Positions 45,217 through 51,954 of a stretch of 64,000 nt of DNA are shown here, one piece after another (within the stretch, counting starts at the first letter, position 1; the number at the start of each line of letters is the position of its first letter). The DNA lies in contig NZ_CP107819.1 in assembly GCF_036346295.1 (NCBI RefSeq), positions 248,001 through 312,000 on the forward strand, written 5' to 3'. Both the position numbers and the translations under genes were made by a program. Origin of the DNA: Streptomyces sp. NBC_00536 (GTDB taxonomy: Bacteria; Actinomycetota; Actinomycetes; Streptomycetales; Streptomycetaceae). Below the pieces are notes generated by a model that did not search any database, had not been told where the DNA came from, and worked only from the letters and a program-made list of their open reading frames with translations.

Positions 45217-46158
45217 TCAGTCCCGGACCACGGTCACCGTGACCCCGCTGAGGAAGTCCGCGCGGTACGGCGCCACGTCCACGTCCGCCCGTGAGGCGAG
45301 GACGTGCAGCCCGAGCCTCGGCGGGCCGCCCCCGACGGAGTCGGCGGACTCGGTGCCGTACGTCAGCAGGAGTGCGGGATCGGTCAGGGCGCGCAGGGAC
45401 ACGAAGCGGTCCGCCTCGTCGCCGCCCGCACCGGGGTCGACGCTCCCCGAGGGCACCGGTGCGAAGCCGAGCCGCTTCTTGAACCCGTAGAGACCGGGGG
45501 AAGTGACGTGCCCGTACAGGGAGGTGTCGTTGCCGAGGGACATGCGGGCGCAGCCCAGCTCCCGCCCGGCCTGGAACGCCGCCATGTACAGGGCGCGGGT
45601 CAGGGCGCCGCGCTGGTCGACGGCCGCGGTGGCCACGTAGCGCAGTTGCAGGAGCGAGTCCTCCGTCCGGACCCAGCAGACGCACCCGCCCACCATGCGG
45701 CCGGCCTCGTAGGCGTAGACGCCGAGGTGGGAGGCGGACCGCTCCAGGAGCGTCCGCTGCTCGCCCCGGGCCAGGTTCACGCCGTTGCGCATGCCCGCGA
45801 CCTGCGTCTCGTACACGCCCAGGAACTCTTCGAGCGGGCCCTCCTCCAGCTCCGGCCGCATCCGCACGCGCAGTCCGGCCGAGGCCGCGAGGTCCAGGCC
45901 CCGGCGCACCTTGCGCCGCTCGGTGGCTCCGAGCGCGCCGAGGAAGGCGGCCTCGGAATCCCTGAGCGGAGCGACCCAGTTGACCCAGCCGGGCTTCACG
46001 GCGAACCCGGCGGCCGTGAGGGCGGCCCGGGCGTGGGGCGGTGGATCGACCACGCGCAGCAGGTCGACGTCCGGCCCGCGCCAGGGTCCGCACGCGTCGA
46101 GGGCCTCGCCGGTGGTGAGTTCGGCGACGGTGAGTCCGTAGCGGTCGACGATGTCCAT
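45217..46158 (-). CDS. FemAB/GNAT-like acyltransferase
   Basis: A 313-residue protein resembling BioF2/FemAB-like GNAT acyltransferases: FLGALGATERRKVRRGLDLA, FLGVYETQVAGMRNG, LGVYAYEAGRMVGGCVCWVR, and GRELGCARMSLGNDTSLYGH with GLYGFKKRLGFAPV. It probably transfers an acyl or aminoacyl group to a small-molecule or peptide amine. ATG 46158 overlaps the kinase stop (TGATG). Substrate unknown; part of the candidate biosynthetic operon. Confidence 0.75.
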   Translation of the reverse strand: MDIVDRYGLTVAELTTGEALDACGPWRGPDVDLLRVVDPPPHARAALTAAGFAVKPGWVNWVAPLRDSEAAFLGALGATERRKVRRGLDLAASAGLRVRMRPELEEGPLEEFLGVYETQVAGMRNGVNLARGEQRTLLERSASHLGVYAYEAGRMVGGCVCWVRTEDSLLQLRYVATAAVDQRGALTRALYMAAFQAGRELGCARMSLGNDTSLYGHVTSPGLYGFKKRLGFAPVPSGSVDPGAGGDEADRFVSLRALTDPALLLTYGTESADSVGGGPPRLGLHVLASRADVDVAPYRADFLSGVTVTVVRD

Positions 46159-47162
46159 CAGTGCCGCCGCTCCTCTCGGTCGTGCAGGAGCCCGAGCAAG
46201 TGCTCCGCGCGTGCGGTCAGGACCTGGGCGCGCCGGGCGTCCGGGGCCACGCTGTGGAAGACCAGCGCGAGCATGACGGCGGTGTCCAGGCGGTACAGCA
46301 GGGCGGCCGGGGAATCCAGGTCGGGTACGGCTCCGTCGGATGCGCCTCCGTGGGGTGGCGCGGCGCCCGGCTCCGCGTATCCGGCCAGGATGGCGTTCGC
46401 GTCGATCCCGTTGTCGGGGAGCAGGGCATATTCGGCCACCCGTGCGAGTTCCATCAGGGGCGGCCCGATGAGGGCGTTGGACCAGTCGACGACCGCCGCG
46501 AGCCGGCCCCGGCGGCTCAGCAGGTTCTGCCGCCGGACGTCGAGGTGGAGCAGCCGGTGCGGGGTGCGCACGGCTTCCAGGGTCGCGGCGATGCGGTCGG
46601 GTGCGGGCAGCGGCGGCAGGGACGGCGCCGCACGCAGCAGGTTGGCGTGGCGGTCGCCGAGCCGTTGGACGAAGAAGGCGGTGAAATTGCCCGGTGACTG
46701 GTAGGCGAGCGGTATCTCCGGGGGCGTGATGGCGTGCAGCGCGGCGAGGAAGCGGCCCACGTCGCGGCCGTCGAGGGGGTCGTCGTCGTGTTCGACGTGC
46801 GCGGCGAGGGAGACGAGGAGGCCATCCGGCTGCTGGATGCGCTGGAGCGGCGTCGCCACGGGCAGCCCGAGCGGGCCGAGGTGGGCGGCTATCGCGTGCT
46901 CCTGGCGGATCAGGTCCGCGCTGTCGACGTCGCCGTACGGGGAGCGGTACAGCCGGTGGCGGGGGATGCGCAGCACCGCGTCGGCGAGTCCCGGGCGGCC
47001 GACGCGGTGGACCACGAAGTCCACGCCTTCACCGGCCGGTCCGTGCGGTACCAGCCCGTGCGCGGCCACGACGGAGCGGGCCACGGCATCGGTGTCGACG
47101 GCCGTGTCGAGGGGGGTGGCGTCGAGTGGGGTGTCGTCGATGTGGGTCGGGTGGTGCGTCAT
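46158..47162 (-). CDS. APH-family phosphotransferase (aminoglycoside/homoserine kinase-like)
   Basis: A 334-residue kinase of the APH/ChoK fold. The catalytic loop LLHLDVRRQNLL (HxDxxxxN) and the metal-binding LAAVVDWSN (Asp) are intact; an N-terminal Arg/Lys-type nucleotide region is around VVHRVGRPGLADAVLRIPR. It may phosphorylate a pathway intermediate, perhaps opposed by the adjacent HAD phosphatase. The ATG overlaps the HAD stop (ATGA). Resistance kinase is an alternative role. Confidence 0.8.
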   Translation of the reverse strand: MTHHPTHIDDTPLDATPLDTAVDTDAVARSVVAAHGLVPHGPAGEGVDFVVHRVGRPGLADAVLRIPRHRLYRSPYGDVDSADLIRQEHAIAAHLGPLGLPVATPLQRIQQPDGLLVSLAAHVEHDDDPLDGRDVGRFLAALHAITPPEIPLAYQSPGNFTAFFVQRLGDRHANLLRAAPSLPPLPAPDRIAATLEAVRTPHRLLHLDVRRQNLLSRRGRLAAVVDWSNALIGPPLMELARVAEYALLPDNGIDANAILAGYAEPGAAPPHGGASDGAVPDLDSPAALLYRLDTAVMLALVFHSVAPDARRAQVLTARAEHLLGLLHDREERRH

Positions 47163-47893
47163 CGTGCGTTCTCCGGTACGGCGAGCGGCAGTTGGGCCAC
47201 GAGGTCCACGAGCGTCTCCAGCGAGGTGATCCGGGGGCCGGGGTGGTCGGGAAAGCGGGCGTAGCGGTCGATGAGGAGGGGGTGCATGCCGGCCTCCCGG
47301 GCGCCGTCGATGTCGACGACGAGCGAGTCCCCGATGAACACGCATTCCTCCGGGGGCCGTTGGAGCCTGCGGCAGGTCAGGGCGAAGATCTCGGGGTGCG
47401 GCTTCTCGTGGCCGACCTCGCTGCTGATGACGATCTCGTCGAAGCGGTCGGTGAGCCGGTGCGCCGTGAGGATCTCGCGCAGCCATCCGTCGAAGTTGGA
47501 CACCAGGGCGAGTTGGTGGCCGGCGGCCCGGAGCGCGTCGAGGCAGGGCAGGACGTCGGAATACAGGCGGTAGTTCGCGGGGTCCAGGGCATGGCGGGCC
47601 GCGCGCAGGGCGGCCGGGTGGGAGTCGGCGCCGCCCGCGCGGCGCAGGGCGTCCTGGAAGAACGCGGTCCACATGGTCAGCCGGGCGTCCGGGTCGGCCT
47701 CGTCGTCGGGCCAGTGGCCCTCCGCGCCGATGGCCCACAGTGCCTCGCGGACGTCCTGCGCCGAGGGGGCTCCCTCGGCGCCGAGCCAGGAGACGGAGAG
47801 CAGTTCGGGGAAGGCGGGGGCGAGTTCGAGCAGGGTGTCGGCTGCGTCGAACAGTACGGCGGGCAGTACGGCGGGCAGGGGGGTGCGGGTCAT
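47159..47893 (-). CDS. HAD-family hydrolase
   Basis: A 244-residue phosphatase-type HAD protein: motif I AVLFDAADTLLE (one catalytic Asp followed by Ala-Ala-Asp), motif II LALVSNFDG, motif III Lys in GHEKPHPEIF and motif IV CVFIGDSLVVDIDGAREAG. Note motif I reads FDAADT rather than FDxDGT, still with two Asp. Overlaps both neighbours by four bases (ATGA), so it is tightly coupled in the operon. Substrate unknown. Confidence 0.85.
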   Translation of the reverse strand: MTRTPLPAVLPAVLFDAADTLLELAPAFPELLSVSWLGAEGAPSAQDVREALWAIGAEGHWPDDEADPDARLTMWTAFFQDALRRAGGADSHPAALRAARHALDPANYRLYSDVLPCLDALRAAGHQLALVSNFDGWLREILTAHRLTDRFDEIVISSEVGHEKPHPEIFALTCRRLQRPPEECVFIGDSLVVDIDGAREAGMHPLLIDRYARFPDHPGPRITSLETLVDLVAQLPLAVPENAR

Positions 47894-49065
47894 TGCAGGC
47901 CTCCGTCGGCGATGAGCAGGGTGGACAGGCCCCCGCGGTCGGCGGGGAGTCCTTGGCGCAGCCCCTCCGGGGTGCCGTGGAGGAACACGGTCTCCTCCTC
48001 GCTGGAGAAGTGGTTGCTCATCAGCACGGCGGACTTCTCCTGGCCGCAGAGCCGGACGGCTTCGAGGGCGAGGTCGACGTCGCCCTTGTGCATCTCCACC
48101 AGGACGCAGGTGATGCCCGCGGACAGGTAGCTGGTGAGCTCGCCGAGGAACTGCTGGGGCGGCAGGCTGTGGCGGCCGTGGAGCCCCGAGAGGTAGGCGA
48201 AGGACCGGGCGAAGGGGTCCTCCCGGAAGTACCGGCCGGTCCGCGCGGCGGCGAGGAGGCCGATGGGGACGCCGGGTGTCACGTGGATCTCGCGGCCGGT
48301 GAGCGGGAGGCCGTCCAGGACGTCGTAGGTGTCGGGGTTGCCCTCGACGAGCAGGCCCACGCGGTCGTGGCCGGCGGCGTGCAGTGCGCTGAGCGCCTCG
48401 TCCACCTGGTCGATGTTCTGGTCGAAGTCGCCGTAGCGGTACGGGAGTACGTGCGCCGGGAACCGTTCGTGGCCCGGGGTCCGGGTGAAGGTGTGGCGGT
48501 ACGTCCAGTCGGTCATGACCACGGGACAGCCGGTGTCCAGGGATCCGAGGGCGGCCTCTCCCCCGGCGGGGGTCCACGGCCCCACCCCCACCGCGCGGAC
48601 GCACTGGGGCGTCGAAGGGTGTCCGGCATCCAGTGGTCCGGCGTTCACCGGTGCGGCGGCCAGCGGGTGCGGGTCCGGTGCGGCGGCTCCGCGTCGTTTC
48701 GTCAGCCGCCGTTCGATCGATCCGGCCCGGCGGCTGCGGAACAAGGTGGGCACGACGAAGGCGACCGGCTCGGTACCGTCCTTCGCGGCGGGGAGGTATT
48801 CCGACTCGGTGGCCGCCGCGGCGAACTCGGCTAACCCGCAGGCGTCTTCGACGAACGCCACGGGCCGGCCCCAGCCGAGTGCGCCGAGGGCCGTGGTCAT
48901 GTCCTCCTTGAATCCACGGGGGCGGATGGTGACGAAGCCACTGGAGACGGGCGAGAGCGGGTGCGTCTCACCGGCGACGTCCACGCAGTGCAGGTGACGC
49001 ACGTCGGCGGCGGCACGGAAGACCTCCATGCCGACGAGGGACGTCCTGGTACCGGGTGCGGTCAT
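47890..49065 (-). CDS. Tetrapyrrole-methylase-type (SAM-dependent) domain protein with extra N-terminus
   Basis: A 391-residue protein. Residues about 156-391 resemble the tetrapyrrole methylase (CobJ/CobL-like) fold: RAVGVGPWTP (GxGPG-like), LLVEGNPDTYDVLDGL (GDP-like SAM loop), IHVTPGVPIGLLAAA and CVLVEMHKGDVDLALEAV. The first 150 residues (SLVGMEVFRAAADVRHLHCVD, GFKEDMTTALGALGWGRPVAF) are not recognised. No corrin genes are near, so it probably methylates something else, as known for borosin and other peptide N-methyltransferases of this fold. ATG 49065 is tentative. Confidence 0.65.
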   Translation of the reverse strand: MTAPGTRTSLVGMEVFRAAADVRHLHCVDVAGETHPLSPVSSGFVTIRPRGFKEDMTTALGALGWGRPVAFVEDACGLAEFAAAATESEYLPAAKDGTEPVAFVVPTLFRSRRAGSIERRLTKRRGAAAPDPHPLAAAPVNAGPLDAGHPSTPQCVRAVGVGPWTPAGGEAALGSLDTGCPVVMTDWTYRHTFTRTPGHERFPAHVLPYRYGDFDQNIDQVDEALSALHAAGHDRVGLLVEGNPDTYDVLDGLPLTGREIHVTPGVPIGLLAAARTGRYFREDPFARSFAYLSGLHGRHSLPPQQFLGELTSYLSAGITCVLVEMHKGDVDLALEAVRLCGQEKSAVLMSNHFSSEEETVFLHGTPEGLRQGLPADRGGLSTLLIADGGLQ

Positions 49066-49203
49066 GGTGGTCTCTCTCTTCGATGGGCGGGCATGCGGAC
49101 CCGGCCCGGACACGGCGGTGTGCGCACCGGGTGGCCGGATCGGGCCCGGTGCGGTGGAGGTCGCGGCGCGCCGTGGGGGACGGGGCGCCGTCGTGGGCTC
49201 CGG

Positions 49204-50445
49204 TCAGGAAGCGGGGTACGTGCCCTCGGCGGCGGCGATTTCCCGCTCTTCGAGGTCCGAGCGGAGGGCCGCGGCCGCGCCGAGGGCGTGGTGCAGGTGG
49301 GGGTCGGCCGCACGGAAGTAGGTCACGAGCCGGGTCAGCCGGCACCCCCGGGCCGTCTTGGCGCCGTAGGTCGACTCCCCGTAGTGGATGCGGAATCCTC
49401 CGCCCCGTGCCGCGTGGGCGATGAGTTCGTAGTAGGCCAGGTTGAAGTAGCTGCCCCGGTCGTCGGTGCTGAACGCGCCGAGGCGGGGGACGAGGCGCCG
49501 GTGTGGAAGGTCCTCGTAGAAGGCGACGAACCCGAGCGGGCCGCCTTCGCCGTCGGCCCGCAGGACGCGCAGTCCCGGGATCGAGGCGGCACGCCGGAAC
49601 CGGTCGCGGACCGCGTCGGCGTCGGCCTCGTGCCCGTAGCGCCGGTAGCGGTCGAGCTGGAGTTCCACCAGGTCGGGGGTCAGGCCGTCCGCGCCCAGCA
49701 CCTCGACGCGGGGGTTGCGGTCCAGGAACCGGGCGCGCTCCTTGCGGAGCACCTTGCGCCGGTGGGAGCGGAAGCCGTCGAAGTAGGCGTCGAGCCCCTC
49801 GGCGGGCGCGTCGAGGACCGCATCGGCTCCGGTGGTCACCGGTACGTACCCCCGCTCGCGCAGGATCCGGTGCAGCGGAGCCCATGCGGGTTCTTCGCGT
49901 ACGTTGCCGAACTCCACGACGGGGAGGCCCTGTTCGGCCGCGATCCGCTCGGCGCCGGAGACCAGCTCGGCCAGCTCGGCAAGCTCGGCCAGCGGACCGG
50001 ACCCGCCCGCGCCCGGGGTCACACCCGGCCGCGTCGATCCGGGCGAGACCACGGCGAGGGTGTCGGTGCCCTCGGCGGGCAGGCGCCGCCCGAGGTCTGC
50101 CGCCGCCTCCCGCAGACGGTCCGCTTCCGCGGCGTCCGGCAGCCGGTCCAGGAGGTCCCGCAGCGGGGAACCGAGGAGGACGGACCGGGTGGCGTAGGTG
50201 GTATGCGGGCAATCGTGCGGAATTACATAACAGGTCGCGCATTGCGCTCCTGTCCCGCCTCCGGCCGACGGCACGCCGGGAATTGTGGAATCAGCCGGTG
50301 CGGAAGCGAGGACGTACTGTTCCCGGCTGATCCTTCCTTCTTCGGCGGTCAGCCACGCGATGGTCCTCTCGATTTCCGGTGCCGGTAATCCCGGCGACAT
50401 GTCCCGGGCCCAATCGGCCACACTGGAATAGCGGGTGACCGGCAT
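49204..50445 (-). CDS. FemAB-like GNAT acyltransferase
   Basis: A 413-residue protein of the FemAB/BioF2 (peptidoglycan-type) acyltransferase class: YFDGFRSHRRKVLRKERARFL, LVELQLDRYRRYGHEADADAV, YFNLAYYELIAHAARGG and IHYGESTYGAKTARGC are the family's usual C-terminal block. A Cys-rich element (TGAQCATCYVIPHDCPHTTYAT) near residue 70 may bind metal. ATG 50445 overlaps the exporter stop (TGATG). It is the second gene of the operon and paralogous to the one at 45217. Confidence 0.8.
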   Translation of the reverse strand: MPVTRYSSVADWARDMSPGLPAPEIERTIAWLTAEEGRISREQYVLASAPADSTIPGVPSAGGGTGAQCATCYVIPHDCPHTTYATRSVLLGSPLRDLLDRLPDAAEADRLREAAADLGRRLPAEGTDTLAVVSPGSTRPGVTPGAGGSGPLAELAELAELVSGAERIAAEQGLPVVEFGNVREEPAWAPLHRILRERGYVPVTTGADAVLDAPAEGLDAYFDGFRSHRRKVLRKERARFLDRNPRVEVLGADGLTPDLVELQLDRYRRYGHEADADAVRDRFRRAASIPGLRVLRADGEGGPLGFVAFYEDLPHRRLVPRLGAFSTDDRGSYFNLAYYELIAHAARGGGFRIHYGESTYGAKTARGCRLTRLVTYFRAADPHLHHALGAAAALRSDLEEREIAAAEGTYPAS

Positions 50446-51755
50446 CAGGATTCTTCTCCGGATTCTCGCTCTTCGTTCCCCGACCGCACGGTTTCGGCCG
50501 GGGAACGAGGACCGAATTCACGCAGGGCACGGTCCGAAACCAGTGCGCCGACGGAGGCGAGCGTCCAGACGGCGGCGATCCACAGCAGCGGCTCGGGGCC
50601 GACGACGCCTGCGAGCAGCGGGGCCAGCACGTATCCGAGCGGCAGGAAGGCGAAGGAGCCGATCGAGGAGATCGCCCCGACCCGCGAGAGCCGGTCGGCG
50701 GGGACGGTCTGCTGGATGGCGGTGTTGACGAGCACGCCGTAGGCGGCGATGCCCGCGCCCGCGAGGAACTGCGCGGCGCACAGGGCCGGGACCCCGGCGC
50801 CCGCGGCGAGCAGCAGGGGCGGCAGGCCCATCGCCAGCAGTCCGAGTGCGGCGGTCAGGATCGGGCGGCGCAGCCGCAGACGGCCGCAAGCGAGGCTGCC
50901 GAGCAGCTCGCCCAGGGCGAAGGAGACCATCAGCAGGGCCCACCCGTTGGGGCTGAGGTGCTGCACGATGCCCGGCCCGAGCACCATGAAGGGTGCGGCG
51001 ACCAGGAGCAGGATGAGGCTGTCGACCACGGTCATCCGCAGCAGCCACGGCAGGCCGCGCAGCGCCTGCCAGCCCTCGCGCAGCCCGGCCCCCGCGGGCT
51101 GGGGCGGCCCGCCGGCCTCCCCGCGCGGCAGGCCTGCCAGGAGTGCGGCGCTGACCAGGAAGGACGCCCCGTCCGCGGCGAGCGCGGCGGAGGGCGGCCC
51201 GAGCGCCGCGCTCACCGCGGCCACGGTGGGCCCCAGCAGGGAGGCGGCCCCGGTCCAGGCGCCGACCAGGGCGTTGGCGGCGCCGAGGTCCGCGGGCTCG
51301 ACGCAGTGCGGCAGGTACCCGAAGGTCGCCGGGTATCCGATGGCCATCGACATGCCGAAGACGGCCTGGCAGGCGAGCGCCCACCACAGGGACAGGCCGG
51401 CCATGAAGACGGCGGCCGTACCGATCTGGGTGAGCCCGCACACGATCGAGGAGGCGGCCATCAGGGGCCGTTTGGGCAGCCGGTCGGCGGCCACTCCGCC
51501 GAGCGCCAGCAGGAGGACCTTGGGCAGGATCGCCGCGGCCATCATGGCGCCGAGCCAGACGGCGGAGGCCTCGCGCGCCACGAGGCTGAGGGCCAGGGCG
51601 GTCGGCACGACCGCGTCACCGATGAGGGAAATGGCCCGGCTGATGAAGAAGCGCCGGAATACCGGGGCTTTGAAGAGGGGTGTTAACTTCGGATTCGGTT
51701 TCTCTAAGCTGGTCACCGACACGATGTCGAGCTTTCGGACCGCAAACCCGGACAT
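50445..51755 (-). CDS. MFS exporter
   Basis: A 436-residue, about twelve-helix major facilitator: FFISRAISLIGDAVVPTALALSLV at the first helix, GGVAADRLPKRPLM at the loop 2-3 signature, and ANALVGAWTGAASLLGPTVAA. It resembles MFS drug/peptide exporters of the enterobactin-exporter-like class. It heads the leftward operon and probably exports the product or gives self-resistance. Confidence 0.85.
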   Translation of the reverse strand: MSGFAVRKLDIVSVTSLEKPNPKLTPLFKAPVFRRFFISRAISLIGDAVVPTALALSLVAREASAVWLGAMMAAAILPKVLLLALGGVAADRLPKRPLMAASSIVCGLTQIGTAAVFMAGLSLWWALACQAVFGMSMAIGYPATFGYLPHCVEPADLGAANALVGAWTGAASLLGPTVAAVSAALGPPSAALAADGASFLVSAALLAGLPRGEAGGPPQPAGAGLREGWQALRGLPWLLRMTVVDSLILLLVAAPFMVLGPGIVQHLSPNGWALLMVSFALGELLGSLACGRLRLRRPILTAALGLLAMGLPPLLLAAGAGVPALCAAQFLAGAGIAAYGVLVNTAIQQTVPADRLSRVGAISSIGSFAFLPLGYVLAPLLAGVVGPEPLLWIAAVWTLASVGALVSDRALREFGPRSPAETVRSGNEERESGEES

Positions 51756-51954
51756 CGGAAATCAAGAGCAACTGCCTGCGTTGTGAACACTGTTACCACA
51801 TTCCCCCGTGCGGGTCGAACCCGCAAATGATATCGCTAAGCGATCATGAGGCTAAGCGTCCACCAGCTGAGACGTCAAGGGGGTGTACTCGGCCCCGGGA
51901 CGGGACGGCCGGACTTCTGGCCGAATCCCGCACCGGCTGTCCAAAAGCAATCCG
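51756..51954. promoter_or_regulatory. Operon leader with hairpins and GCTAAGCG direct repeats
   Basis: TGCGGG/CCCGCA (51809-51825) forms a hairpin; TCGCTAAGCGA is an 11-bp palindrome; GCTAAGCG is directly repeated 17 bp later. This region should contain the exporter operon promoter and lies head-to-tail with the secreted hydrolase stop. No gene seen. Confidence 0.45.

Noticed and set aside
51808..51905. tRNA-like element on the minus strand (D-arm-like TCAGCTGGTGGAC, T-arm-like GCGGGTTCGACCCGC, CCCCC/GGGGG ends)
   Set aside because: The T-loop lacks two bases when the stem is paired, no seven-base anticodon loop with a paired five-base stem can be drawn, and acceptor pairing is imperfect. 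It is better read as leader hairpins.
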